A stretch of 64,000 nt of DNA from Lewinellaceae bacterium (GTDB lineage: Bacteria > Bacteroidota > Bacteroidia > Chitinophagales > Saprospiraceae): positions 97,327-161,326 of the forward strand of contig JACJYB010000011.1 of NCBI GenBank assembly GCA_020636355.1, read 5' to 3'. Made by a program: the position numbers and the translations under genes. Numbering within the stretch: position 1 is the first letter of the stretch; the number at the start of each line of letters is the position of its first letter. Below are positions 25,516 to 35,099 of the stretch, one piece after another. A model generated the notes under the pieces. That model was not told the origin of the DNA, ran no database searches, and worked only from the letters and a program-made list of their open reading frames with translations.

Positions 25516-26718
25516 CTAATGGGAGTGGGTTACAGGCTGCGTCCAGGCCATCTCCATGTCCAGCTGTTCAATCGGGTTGGGGTGCTGTTTGTCAGACAGG
25601 ACTTTAGCCCGGACAAATAACTGATCGGGCTGCAACGTAAAAGTACCACTTACTCCATCCACCTCTTCAAACACCTCGCTGTGGTCGCCACCCTGACGAC
25701 ACCCGATAAACTGGATGTGATAGTGGACTCCGGGTTCAGCAGCGACTTCAATCCTGATGGTACCTTCCTCGGTCTCCAACTTAGAAAATGTGACGCCGGT
25801 AGACGCATAGAACGATCCAGCCTCCAATGCTTCAATAATTGCTTCCGGAGTTAATTCATTGGCATAAACCATAACCCAACCCCGGCCGGAATTGCTCCAT
25901 TGCCTCCCCATTCGGTGGTAATTATGACTGTCATCCGTGCCCAGTGCGTAAAGCATGGGCTTTCCCTGCCTGAGATAGGCGATATTGACCAGGTCCCACA
26001 TTTCTTCGGTGCCTATATGTGCAGAATCGCCCTGATTGTGGACCTGTGGATGACCATTAAACACTTCAAAGAATTGCTCTCCCCGCAAGGCGATCATATC
26101 TTCGAGAGACACGGCATAATGGAAGTTCGGATGATTCAAATGAATGATCATGGGTTGGTCGGTCTCCTCGCGCTGTTGCTGGACCGCATCAATACTTTTT
26201 TGCAAGATTTCCACCACGCTTTCACCTTGCTGGGGCTCAATCAGGTTACGGAGATTCGTAGCATTTAAGTGCAGCGGTTTATCTCCGATCTGGTTGGTGA
26301 TTTCTTCCGACTGGATTATCAGGAACTTTCCGGGTTCTTCAAAGATGGGTCGGTATTCCTCGAGTGTTTTAAGTTTTATCGCCAAACCATTTTCGTCCAG
26401 CTGATCGACCACCCAGTCGTCTCCAAATCGTCCCCGGTAATTATTCAGCGCCACCTTTTTTAGTGAGTCCTGGCCGATACGGACCCATTTTTCATGATCC
26501 GCAATGATATTATGCTCGCTCAGTGCGACAAACTGATAGCCATGGGATTGATACCAATCCATAATCATCTCCGGGTAATCATCCCCATCGCTCCAATAAG
26601 AATGGGTATGTAAGTTTCCTTTGTACCAGTGCCCGGTGTCTGTATCAACCGTCCGGCAGGAAGTGCTGACTACCACCAGTCCCAATAGGTAAATAAATGC
26701 TGTTTTTGTACTGACCAT
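25516..26718 (-). CDS. PHP-domain phosphoesterase-like lipoprotein
   Basis: 400 residues. A lipoprotein signal (FIYLLGLVVVSTSC) is followed by a PHP domain. Metal ligands are seen in GNLHTHSYWSDGD and ALSEHNI, IHLNHPN, and GTDDSHNYHRMG. The C-terminal 100 residues form a beta domain (GSFYASTGVTFSKLETEEG). The protein sits in the envelope and probably hydrolyses a phosphoester or similar bond; the substrate is not known. The signal-peptide ATG at 26718 is preferred to the in-frame codon at 26823. It converges with the methyltransferase gene, 9 bases apart. Confidence 0.82.
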   Translation of the reverse strand: MVSTKTAFIYLLGLVVVSTSCRTVDTDTGHWYKGNLHTHSYWSDGDDYPEMIMDWYQSHGYQFVALSEHNIIADHEKWVRIGQDSLKKVALNNYRGRFGDDWVVDQLDENGLAIKLKTLEEYRPIFEEPGKFLIIQSEEITNQIGDKPLHLNATNLRNLIEPQQGESVVEILQKSIDAVQQQREETDQPMIIHLNHPNFHYAVSLEDMIALRGEQFFEVFNGHPQVHNQGDSAHIGTEEMWDLVNIAYLRQGKPMLYALGTDDSHNYHRMGRQWSNSGRGWVMVYANELTPEAIIEALEAGSFYASTGVTFSKLETEEGTIRIEVAAEPGVHYHIQFIGCRQGGDHSEVFEEVDGVSGTFTLQPDQLFVRAKVLSDKQHPNPIEQLDMEMAWTQPVTHSH

Positions 26719-26904
26719 GACCCTAAGATTTCCGAATAATTGAAGTTGTACAACGGTTCTGAAAAGGTAATGGTTTCTGGCCAATTGAACGCGCATAAGT
26801 ATTTGAAAGGCGAATCGTATCATGCCTTCGCTTATATGTTAAAGTCGCTTATGATCGAACCCTACTTCTTATCTTAGAGATAGAATGAACCAAATGATTA
26901 TCCT

Positions 26905-28653
26905 ATGAAGACTAGCTTTACCACCCTATTATGCCTATTACTCACCACTACCTTTCTGCAAGCTAACGGTGACCCTGACTACTGCTCAGCGTATGGAAAA
27001 AGTGAGTATTACGGCTGGATTGCCGGCGTCCGCATGTGCAATGTAAACAACCACTCCGGATTCAGCTACAATGGGTATGGCGACTACATGCACCAAACCA
27101 TCGAGGTTGAAGCCGGCAAGAAATACCCGATTACCCTGACACCCAGAACATGGCCGGCATTCCATGAGGATGCCCGATGGACTGTATGGATCGACTTCGA
27201 TCACGACGGTAAATTTGAAGAAAGCGAAGTGGTCGTAAAAGATTCCTATTCCCGTGAAATCACCGCCTGGGTTGTGATACCGAGTGATGCCAAGGATGGA
27301 GACACCCGGATGCGGGTAGGCATGCGCTTCATCTACGATCCGGTACCCTGTGGCTATTACTGGTACGGCGAAGTGGAAGATTACGCCGTCCACGTTAAAA
27401 ACCCCTATTACGGGCACGGGTACGACTATTGTAAAGGATGGGGTAAAAATTCCAAATACGGCTACATCAAACAGGTGAAAGTATGTGAAATCAACAAAGT
27501 CTCCGGTTGCGATCCCTCCGGATATGCCGACTATACCAAACTGATGTGCAAGATTACCCAAAATAAGCGTCACGACATGTACCTGAAACCCTATCTAAGA
27601 AAACAGTATGATTGGTGGGGTGACTGGTACATGGAAAAGCCCCACTGGATGGTCTGGATCGATTACAACCAGGATCAGAAATTCGATAAAGAAGAAATGG
27701 TATGCGATTCGGCCTGTTACGATCCGCTCCAAATGCATTTTGATGTGCCTTCCTGGGCAAAACCTGGCAAAACCAGAATGCGGGTTGCGATGCATTTCAA
27801 AGATCACGACAAGTACAAACCAGATCCCTGCGATGGTTTCTGGTACGGAGAAGTGGAAGATTATTCGGTTTGGGTTGAAAATGGTCCTCCCGCACCAAAG
27901 TATTGTGAATCATCGGGGCAGGATCCAAACTACGGCTACATCTACCAGGTCTGGCTAGGTGATCTGGACAATTACTCCAATTATTCCCATAACGGTTATG
28001 GCGACTATACCCATATGTCTACGGTAATGTATCGCAAAGACCACGGCACGTTGTTCTTAAAGCCTTCCCTGAACTGGGTCCATGACGCCCATTACGGCTG
28101 GATCAAACCAAGCGCTTATTGGTGTGTCTGGATTGATTTCAACCACAATGGAAAATTCGACTACAATGAAAAAGTGGCTTTTGATCATTCCTCATCCTGG
28201 GTCTGGTCGTATGTTTACATACCAGCCTGGGCGAAAACCGGCAAAACCAGAATGCGGGTAGCCATGGGTTTTGATGATTATCCGGATCCTTGCGGCACCT
28301 ATTGGTATGGAGAGGTGGAAGATTATACCATTGATATTCACGATCATTATGACCCATTGGTGGTCAATCCTCCTCTGGATAATCCGCAAATTGGCACGAC
28401 CGTCCTCAACCGCGATCTCCTGGATATCGGCATCGCCCCGAACCCTGCCAGCAGTAGTATACGCCTCGATCTGCCCGGTAACGGCGAAGGTCAGTTGTCG
28501 ATCATCAGCCTGGCCGGTAACGTGATCGTACAACAAACCCGTTCTGCGGGATCCAGTCAGGAATCCATCGTCCAACTACAAGCCGGAACCTACTTCGTGC
28601 GATGGATCGATGCCACCGGCGAAGTATATACCAAGCGCTTCATTAAGAATTAG
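26905..28653 (+). CDS. Secreted triple-GEVED protein with T9SS sorting domain
   Basis: 582 residues. A signal peptide ends at LLTTTFLQANG. Three tandem domains of about 150 residues follow, each opening with YC-x-YGYI and closing with WYGEVEDY (GEVED, PF20009), at about residues 155, 315 and 475. Each has a DxDxxGxF-type calcium-like loop (WIDFDHDGKFEE; WIDYNQDQKFDK; WIDFNHNGKFDY). The C-terminal 75 residues form a T9SS sorting domain (IAPNPASSSIRLDLP, ending YTKRFIKN). The composition is rich in Tyr and Trp, as in surface adhesins or binding modules. The role is otherwise unknown. Confidence 0.9.
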   Translation: MKTSFTTLLCLLLTTTFLQANGDPDYCSAYGKSEYYGWIAGVRMCNVNNHSGFSYNGYGDYMHQTIEVEAGKKYPITLTPRTWPAFHEDARWTVWIDFDHDGKFEESEVVVKDSYSREITAWVVIPSDAKDGDTRMRVGMRFIYDPVPCGYYWYGEVEDYAVHVKNPYYGHGYDYCKGWGKNSKYGYIKQVKVCEINKVSGCDPSGYADYTKLMCKITQNKRHDMYLKPYLRKQYDWWGDWYMEKPHWMVWIDYNQDQKFDKEEMVCDSACYDPLQMHFDVPSWAKPGKTRMRVAMHFKDHDKYKPDPCDGFWYGEVEDYSVWVENGPPAPKYCESSGQDPNYGYIYQVWLGDLDNYSNYSHNGYGDYTHMSTVMYRKDHGTLFLKPSLNWVHDAHYGWIKPSAYWCVWIDFNHNGKFDYNEKVAFDHSSSWVWSYVYIPAWAKTGKTRMRVAMGFDDYPDPCGTYWYGEVEDYTIDIHDHYDPLVVNPPLDNPQIGTTVLNRDLLDIGIAPNPASSSIRLDLPGNGEGQLSIISLAGNVIVQQTRSAGSSQESIVQLQAGTYFVRWIDATGEVYTKRFIKN

Positions 28654-28675
28654 TAATAATCAAATCAACCAATCT

Positions 28676-28706
28676 GAGGGGCATCAAAACGGTGCCCCTT
28701 TTCTTT
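28676..28706 (+). terminator. Rho-independent terminator of the GEVED gene
   Basis: GGGGCA-tcaaaacgg-TGCCCC followed by TTTTCTTT, starting 23 bases after the stop codon. Confidence 0.8.
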
Positions 28707-28835
28707 GCCCGGGCGCAAGGAAATCAAGGTGTTTTGATCCATAAATGTGCTGCATTCCGGATTCATTGTCCTTTAGACAGACTCCTTCCATTCGATTTTC
28801 AAATGGCTGAAAGAGAGCGCTTTTCAACCAGGGTA

Positions 28836-29396
28836 TTACAGGGACTTTTTCTGCATGATAGCAGATACAATGAGTGCTACAATGAGGGTGAAGATCAGGA
28901 TCTGGATGAATCCTATCAAACTTAAGGCGCCAGGATTGAAGATCATCTCGGAAAATTTCTGGGCTGCTTCAATTTGGTCGTCGTTCATACCTCGCCGTTC
29001 CATCTCATGAATTTGAGCATCCTTCAGCTTCTGAATCATCGATGTGTCGATAAATTGCAGAAAAATGAAGGTATAAACCGAGGAGATCAGGGTTGCAGCA
29101 ATAGATACCAACATGCTTACGCCAAAGCCTCTGCCAAAAGACATGACGCCTCCCAGCTCCTCATCCCGGTGAGCGCGGCAGGCGATGACCATACCTCCGG
29201 CTATTATTATAATGGTAAGTCCGATGCCAATCCATTGCTGACCGCTTTTCCCCGGTTCAGACATACCCGTCAGATACAGGACAAGGGAAAGTGCAACAAG
29301 CACTAATCCTGTATAAACACCATAGCGCATGGCATTGGCTCCAAATTTAACTTCTCCGGGATCGGGTAATTGTTCAGTGGTATCGATTGGTTCCAT
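28836..29396 (-). CDS. DUF4199 family membrane protein
   Basis: 186 residues with four hydrophobic helices arranged as in DUF4199 (PF13858). YGVYTGLVLVALSLVLYLTG and WIGIGLTIIIIAGGMVIACR come first. The conserved GVMSFGRGFGVSMLVSIAATLISSVYTF follows, then a charged loop and a last helix. Function is unknown; the family is common in Bacteroidota. The ATG at 29396 places a short soluble N-terminus before the first helix. It lies 41 bases after the dihydroorotase-like gene, so it is probably part of the same unit. Confidence 0.8.
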   Translation of the reverse strand: MEPIDTTEQLPDPGEVKFGANAMRYGVYTGLVLVALSLVLYLTGMSEPGKSGQQWIGIGLTIIIIAGGMVIACRAHRDEELGGVMSFGRGFGVSMLVSIAATLISSVYTFIFLQFIDTSMIQKLKDAQIHEMERRGMNDDQIEAAQKFSEMIFNPGALSLIGFIQILIFTLIVALIVSAIMQKKSL

Positions 29397-29437
29397 CGTC
29401 TGATATTTTCTTAAATGTACTGAATCGCCAGCACATT

Positions 29438-30703
29438 TCAAATGATATTAAGCTGATCGCCAATGATGGTTCCAACCACTTTGCCGGTAAACGGATGATC
29501 AAAAAATGGCGTATTGATCGCCTGAGACCGATTTTTCGACCGGGTAAACGTCCAGGTTTCCGTGGGGTTGAACAGCGTCATTTCCACCGGCTCTCCAACC
29601 TCGATGGTCACTTTTTTCAAGCCTAAAATGCTACGCGGATTTTGACTTACTGCCAGAACGAACGTATCCAATTCTTCCGGAAATGCCGAATTAAAAGCCG
29701 GAAAACAAGTCTGCAATTGCGTGATGCCGTAAGCTGCATAGGCAAATTCCAGATCTTTATGTTCCTGATCCGATGGGCTATGATTGGAGGTGATCACATC
29801 AATGGTTTGATTTTTCACCCCGGCCAACAATGCTTTCTGATCCTCTGCGCTACGCAAGGGAGGCCAGATCTTATAGGCCGGATCAAAATCCCTGACATCT
29901 TCGTCGATGGCAAGCAGGTTCATGATTGCCACGCTCGCACTGACCGGAATGCCTTGCTTCTTACCTTCTTTGACCAGGCGTACAGAGCCTTTACTGGTAA
30001 TGCTTAAAATATGGATGGCAGAACCGGCATACCTGGCTAACTCCAGATCACGGTGAACCATGATCTCCTCTGCCAAAGCTGGTATTCCTTTCATGCCCAG
30101 CAGGGTACTGGTTACCCCTTCATGCATCAGGCCTTCATTTTCCAGGTTGCGTTCGTGGGGCTGGTTGATTACCGTGCGTTTTAAAGGACGTACATATTCC
30201 AACGCCCGCAGCAGCAGGCCACTGTGTTGCACTGATTTCCATCCATCTGTGAAAGCAACGGCCCCGGCCTGGGTGAGGTCATAGATCTCGGTAAGGTCTT
30301 TGCCCTCCGTTCCCACCGAGAGCGCGCCGAGCGGATGGATCCTGACGCCGTACGAATTCTGAAAATGGCCAAGTGCCCGTACATTATTGAATTGATCGGC
30401 AACAGGCTGGGTATTGGGCGCAGGCGCCACCGCCGTATATCCACCGGCTGCCGCTGCTGCACAGAGTGAAGTAAGCGTCTCCACCTGTTCAAACCCGGGC
30501 TCACCATGCCAGGGCATGATATCCAACCATCCCGGGCTAAGGTGCAGGTTATTGGCTTCGACCAGTTTGCATTTTGCATTCGGAGCGGTTAATCGCTTGC
30601 CGATCTTCTCAATGACCCCATTATGAATCAGGACATCCACCTCTTTGCGATGATGGGGCCCGGAAGGGTCAATTATCGTACACTTTTTAAGCAGGACATC
30701 CAT
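29438..30703 (-). CDS. Dihydroorotase-like protein lacking catalytic metal ligands
   Basis: 421 residues with the full amidohydrolase layout of PyrC/class I dihydroorotase. The first metal motif, normally DxHxH-x-REPG, reads DIMPWHGEPG, so both zinc His residues are replaced by Met and Trp. The late catalytic Asp motif (TDHAPH) reads TSNHSPSD. Some other positions survive (INQPHERNLENEG; IHILSITSKGSV). It is therefore unlikely to hydrolyse dihydroorotate by the usual mechanism; a structural or regulatory role is inferred. It follows the BatA-like gene by 3 bases, a tight operon. Confidence 0.85.
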   Translation of the reverse strand: MDVLLKKCTIIDPSGPHHRKEVDVLIHNGVIEKIGKRLTAPNAKCKLVEANNLHLSPGWLDIMPWHGEPGFEQVETLTSLCAAAAAGGYTAVAPAPNTQPVADQFNNVRALGHFQNSYGVRIHPLGALSVGTEGKDLTEIYDLTQAGAVAFTDGWKSVQHSGLLLRALEYVRPLKRTVINQPHERNLENEGLMHEGVTSTLLGMKGIPALAEEIMVHRDLELARYAGSAIHILSITSKGSVRLVKEGKKQGIPVSASVAIMNLLAIDEDVRDFDPAYKIWPPLRSAEDQKALLAGVKNQTIDVITSNHSPSDQEHKDLEFAYAAYGITQLQTCFPAFNSAFPEELDTFVLAVSQNPRSILGLKKVTIEVGEPVEMTLFNPTETWTFTRSKNRSQAINTPFFDHPFTGKVVGTIIGDQLNII

Positions 30704-30706
30704 AAA

Positions 30707-32728
30707 TTAAGTTTTCCAAAACCGCAGAATAAGGACCTCCAGGGCCAAAAAGAACAAGACCAGCCACAAACAATACCTCCACAAGCTGATGCCACTAATC
30801 TGGTCCCGAATGTATTTTGAGAAATCGGCAATCTGAGCATCATCCAGAAAGGTGTAAGCAGAACCATAACGATCCTTTAGCTCACTTACCGGTATGATGG
30901 ACAAGTCCGATTCTTTTCGATCAAAGTTGAAGGCTAATTTCGCCTGGGGTGTATTATCCCACAATACCTCATAAAATCCGGCTTCCCTGGGTTCTTCTTC
31001 GGTATCCAGATAAACCACATTTCCGACGGTTGTCTGCTTTGGGATCCATTCCTGTGCACCACGTATGACAAAAACCGCATCACTACCTGATTGGCGCTCC
31101 ATGGTTATGGTATGATTGCCTCCGATCCAATAGGCGATCTCCTTGCTTTCTGCATTGGCCAGCGCCGATTTGAACAACAACGGTACAAAAACTTCCGGCT
31201 GATTGACAAGGTTGTTGTCATCCGGGTTGATGGGAGCCGCAGAAAGATAAAGCTGGCCGGCACCTACGCGGTATTTCATCAGGTAGGCGCTGCCGTCCCG
31301 GTAAGCCAAAAGTGGCTCTTCCGCAGCTCTGCTTGCCCTGGAAATGCCGAAATTGTAATTGGTCTCGGGCAGACGCAAATTAGGCCTGATGCGCTCAAAA
31401 ACGTTGTTGTAAATAAATTCTTCCGTATTGATCCGGGCGACCTGCCGATGCAGAGTATCCGGAGCGAATAACTGGCCCGCAGGTACAGCCTGCAAGAAAT
31501 CATTATAGCTCTGCAGATCGATGTTGTGAGCGGGAAATATCAAAACATTTCCTGTATTTTCCAGGTACTGTCTGAGCGCTGAACCCAGACCGGAGGAGAT
31601 CCCCGGTAAGTCCTGCAGGATGATCAGCTGATAATTGCCAAATTCCGAATAAGCTATGTTCTGGGCAGACTGGGCTGTGACCTGGAAATTCTGTAATCCA
31701 GCCAAAGCAGCCTGCAGATAGCGATCCGGCAAATTGGCATAAAGCAATAAAATGCGGACCTGCTGAGCGACATCGAAAGTCAGGAAGTAGGTATCATCGA
31801 AAGTCACCGGGTAGTCGCTGATTTTCACCACCATTTCATGCCATCCCGATTCCAGCGTTTGAATGTTGATGGTGTCCACTACGCTGGCATTGGCGGCGAT
31901 GGAAGAGGATCCCATAGGTTGCTCCTGTTCATTTCGGATAACCGACAACCGAACCGCTTCAACCGGTTGATCCCCGTAATTCCGGATCCGGACGTACAAT
32001 GGATTATTCTGACCAAGTACATGGACCGGTGCTCCAAACCAACAACTATCGATGGCTACATTTTTTTCCTGTACACTCTGGATCGGAATCAGATTGGTAT
32101 GGAAGGACGTATCCGGATTCGGTGGGAGGTTCGTTATCTGATCCTGAAAGTCCGAAATCAGATACGATACCGGCCGGGACTGCCGGGCCTGGGTGAACAG
32201 CTGCTCCTGGCGCTCGATCACCTGCTTCATGTCCTTTACCCGGGGACTGTACGTGATCTCGTCAATGATGGGCAAAATGTCCTCTTTATTAAAAAAGCGC
32301 TGGTGGCGGCCTTCAAAATCGTTGGTAATTATCTGAAACTGATCGCTTTCCTGATAGCCATTAACGATTTCCCGCGCCCTGCTCTTAGCCTTGTCCAGCA
32401 AGGGTACATCGGAACTCTGTGCTTTCATCGAGAAAGAGTTATCGACGTAGATGCTTACTGCTTTACGCCCTTCGTCAACACGATTATTCAGGGGGATAAA
32501 GGGTTGCGCGAAGGTGAGTATCAGAAAGGACGCCATCAGAATGCGGGCAAGCAATACCAGTAAATTCTTCAACTTGTTTCGGCTGCTGGTTTCATCCTTT
32601 ACTTCACGCAAAAAGCGCACATTGGTAAAATATACCTTGCGGAAACGGCGGAAATAAAATAAATGAATGATAACCGGAATACTGAGGAGCGCAAAAGCCC
32701 AGAGAAAAGATGGAAACACAAATTGCAT
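30707..32728 (-). CDS. BatA/VWA-domain membrane protein
   Basis: 673 residues. The N-terminal BatA region (PF07584) has two membrane helices (FLWAFALLSIPVIIHLFYF; LKNLLVLLARILMASFLILT). A von Willebrand A-like domain follows, with a MIDAS-type motif at SIYVDNSFSMKA. Long beta-rich periplasmic domains and a glutamine-amidotransferase-like flavodoxin segment (LIILQDLPGI) come next, with a last membrane helix near 650. Relatives are linked to aerotolerance and envelope function. The tight spacing with the dihydroorotase-like gene suggests a coupled role. Confidence 0.85.
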   Translation of the reverse strand: MQFVFPSFLWAFALLSIPVIIHLFYFRRFRKVYFTNVRFLREVKDETSSRNKLKNLLVLLARILMASFLILTFAQPFIPLNNRVDEGRKAVSIYVDNSFSMKAQSSDVPLLDKAKSRAREIVNGYQESDQFQIITNDFEGRHQRFFNKEDILPIIDEITYSPRVKDMKQVIERQEQLFTQARQSRPVSYLISDFQDQITNLPPNPDTSFHTNLIPIQSVQEKNVAIDSCWFGAPVHVLGQNNPLYVRIRNYGDQPVEAVRLSVIRNEQEQPMGSSSIAANASVVDTINIQTLESGWHEMVVKISDYPVTFDDTYFLTFDVAQQVRILLLYANLPDRYLQAALAGLQNFQVTAQSAQNIAYSEFGNYQLIILQDLPGISSGLGSALRQYLENTGNVLIFPAHNIDLQSYNDFLQAVPAGQLFAPDTLHRQVARINTEEFIYNNVFERIRPNLRLPETNYNFGISRASRAAEEPLLAYRDGSAYLMKYRVGAGQLYLSAAPINPDDNNLVNQPEVFVPLLFKSALANAESKEIAYWIGGNHTITMERQSGSDAVFVIRGAQEWIPKQTTVGNVVYLDTEEEPREAGFYEVLWDNTPQAKLAFNFDRKESDLSIIPVSELKDRYGSAYTFLDDAQIADFSKYIRDQISGISLWRYCLWLVLFFLALEVLILRFWKT

Positions 32729-32825
32729 AGTTACAAAAATAGCATGCTTACACGGGAGCGCATCAGATTTAGCAAATTTTTAACGGCAACGAAATTTGCC
32801 GGCCATAATCAGGAAAGATTTTACC

Positions 32826-33362
32826 TCAGAAATTGTTCTTCCACATCATGGATTCGACCGGTTTGGTCGTCCGCGCATTGTACTTTGCATCTTTCTTGGT
32901 ATGGTACATCCGGTCCACCGGACCTTCAACCTGGAAATAAATCAATTGGCCGATGGGCATTCCCGCATAGATGCGCACAGGTTGTACACAGGAAATTTCC
33001 AGCGTCCAGGTGTTACAAAATCCAACATCTCCTTTTCCTGCCGTAGCATGGATATCGATACCCAGCCTTCCAACGCTTGATTTGCCTTCCAGGAAGGGTA
33101 CTGAATTGTGGGTTTCCGTATACTCTTCCGTCACGCCGAGGTAGAGCACTCCCGGTTCAATGACATATCCCTCGGGGCCAATAACTATCTCCCGGATCTT
33201 ATTATGTTTGCGGGCATCCAGTACATCATCCACGTAAACAGCCAGGAACTTACCCAACCGGACATCGTAGGAATTGGTCCCCAGACTCTCCCTGCGAAAA
33301 GGCTCAATCACAATTTCACCTTTCTCGATGGCTTCCAGGATGGATACGTCACTAAGTATCAT
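32826..33362 (-). CDS. dcd: dCTP deaminase
   Basis: 178 residues. Converts dCTP to dUTP, feeding thymidylate synthesis. Seen are EPFRRESLGTNSYDVRLGKF, the catalytic loop LEGKSSVGRLGIDIHATAGKG, and WTLEISCVQPVRIYAGMPIG, which supplies the catalytic Glu and substrate ring contacts. Length and start are standard for the homotrimeric enzyme. It is co-oriented with its neighbours but separated by about 100 bases on each side, so it may have its own promoter. Confidence 0.93.
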   Translation of the reverse strand: MILSDVSILEAIEKGEIVIEPFRRESLGTNSYDVRLGKFLAVYVDDVLDARKHNKIREIVIGPEGYVIEPGVLYLGVTEEYTETHNSVPFLEGKSSVGRLGIDIHATAGKGDVGFCNTWTLEISCVQPVRIYAGMPIGQLIYFQVEGPVDRMYHTKKDAKYNARTTKPVESMMWKNNF

Positions 33363-33462
33363 CGATTTCTGAGATTTTTTTGGTTATGATCGGGCGGTCA
33401 AAATGACGCCAAAACGTGCGCAAGATGAGAAAACCACCGCATATATCCTACCATTGCCAGGC

Positions 33463-34995
33463 TTAATCCCGGCGAATGACTCTGCCAGGAAGCGCGCCGG
33501 TAATACCCTGTCCATCCCATACCTGGATACCATTGACCCACACCGAAGCAATGCCGGCACTGAGCGCATGGGGATCTTCCGTAGTCGCATGGTCTGTAAT
33601 TATCCCGGGGTCCCATAGGACCATATCCGCATACTTTCCCGCTTCGATCACGCCCCGGTCGCGGATGCCCAAATGATACGCCGTCAGACCGGTCATTTTA
33701 TGGACTGCTTCCTCCAGCGAAAGCACTTTTGTGTCACGGACATACATCCGGATAAATCGCGGAAATGCGCCATACCCACGAGGATGCAGACTGCCGCCCT
33801 GCCCATCCGAACATACATTGGATTCCGGCCAACGGTAAAACTGACGGATATCAGCTTCATCCATACCGGTGCCAATGACTGATTCATCTGCATGTTGCTC
33901 GTCCGCCATCCGAATTAGACGGAGATAGGTATCCGCGGGATCCTCACCAGCGGCGCGGGCAATCTCGGCGATCGTTTTGCCTACATAGTCCGGATTGGCG
34001 TCGTAAGTCGCGATCAACATCCCGTCGGCGGTGGTCAATTCGCTCAATGCGTATTCTGCTTGGCCCCGGTTGGTAAAGTCACGTTCTGGAAACAGAACTT
34101 TTAGGGTCGACATCCAATAGGTGTAAGGATATACATCAGCTGTAATTTCCACACCTTCTTTTCGGGCCGAATCGAGTCGTCCAATCAGCATCGTGGCACT
34201 TCCCCATTTGGCCTTCATACCGATCTTGAAGTGACTGATCTGAACCGGTATCTGACAGATCTTACCAATGTTAATGATCTCGCCGATTGCTTTTTCCAAT
34301 GCGACATCTTCACTACGCAGATGACTGATATACCGGCCCTGGTAAGGTTTCAGCCGCATGGCCAGCTGGAGAACTTCATCAGGGCTCGAATAAATACCCG
34401 GATCGTATTCCAGTCCGGTCGACAACCCGAGTGCCCCGGATTGCATTTCCTGATCCAGCAGTTCGCCCATCCGGACCACTTCATCGGTAGTGGCTTCACG
34501 CCGATAGTCCTCATTACCCAGTACCTCCCAGCGCAGGGTATTGTGTCCTGCGTAGGACGCTACATTAACGGCCGCAGGCTGCTTTTCCAGGTTGCTGAAA
34601 AAACCACTCAACGGCAGATTGCTGCTACCGTCCTGACCGACCACGATGGTTGTTATGCCCTGGCTTATGGCCGGTATTACATGGTGATCTGCCAAATAAT
34701 CTGCATCGTGATGGCTATGAGAATCAATAAACCCCGGGCTGAGGACCAGGCCATTACCATCAAAAATGGAATCAGTTTCACCTGGCTCGAACGACCCAAT
34801 ACGGTCGATATGGTCACCGATGATCCGTACATTTCCAATAAATGACGGATTGCCAGTTCCATCAACGATCCTAACATGCTTAATGACTAATGCCGGCTGG
34901 GCAACCAGTAGCCTAGCCAGTAAAAGGGTGAAAAAGACCAGGAATGTGTGCAGGACCGTCCTGCTCTTAATTTGTTTCCGGCGTTCTTTACACAT
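33463..34995 (-). CDS. N-acyl-D-amino-acid deacylase (D-aminoacylase family amidohydrolase)
   Basis: 510 residues. A signal-like N-terminus (VLHTFLVFFTLLLARLLVAQ) is followed by a metal-dependent amidohydrolase. GFIDSHSHHDADYL carries the metal HxH. GALGLSTGLEYDPGIYSSPDEV is the D-aminoacylase hallmark loop, with QISHFKIGMKAKWGSA as a further ligand region. The catalytic Asp is in NVCSDGQGGSLHPRGYG, and the end KYADMVLWDP closes the composite beta-sandwich. It should cleave N-acyl groups from D-amino acids, probably in the periplasm. Confidence 0.88.
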   Translation of the reverse strand: MCKERRKQIKSRTVLHTFLVFFTLLLARLLVAQPALVIKHVRIVDGTGNPSFIGNVRIIGDHIDRIGSFEPGETDSIFDGNGLVLSPGFIDSHSHHDADYLADHHVIPAISQGITTIVVGQDGSSNLPLSGFFSNLEKQPAAVNVASYAGHNTLRWEVLGNEDYRREATTDEVVRMGELLDQEMQSGALGLSTGLEYDPGIYSSPDEVLQLAMRLKPYQGRYISHLRSEDVALEKAIGEIINIGKICQIPVQISHFKIGMKAKWGSATMLIGRLDSARKEGVEITADVYPYTYWMSTLKVLFPERDFTNRGQAEYALSELTTADGMLIATYDANPDYVGKTIAEIARAAGEDPADTYLRLIRMADEQHADESVIGTGMDEADIRQFYRWPESNVCSDGQGGSLHPRGYGAFPRFIRMYVRDTKVLSLEEAVHKMTGLTAYHLGIRDRGVIEAGKYADMVLWDPGIITDHATTEDPHALSAGIASVWVNGIQVWDGQGITGALPGRVIRRD

Positions 34996-35099
34996 ATCTA
35001 GTTTCTCGGTTACAATATTGAACGGTTATTAAATCTTCTCATCGCCTTACAGTGGTCAAACTTCAGGGAATAATTATCTTCCTGTAAAATACATTACAA

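Noticed and set aside
28692..28925. Small plus-strand open frame after the GEVED gene
   Set aside because: It begins inside the GEVED terminator and overlaps the end of the DUF4199 gene.
31838..32563. 241-residue open frame on the plus strand
   Set aside because: Antisense to the BatA/VWA gene and without protein-like composition.
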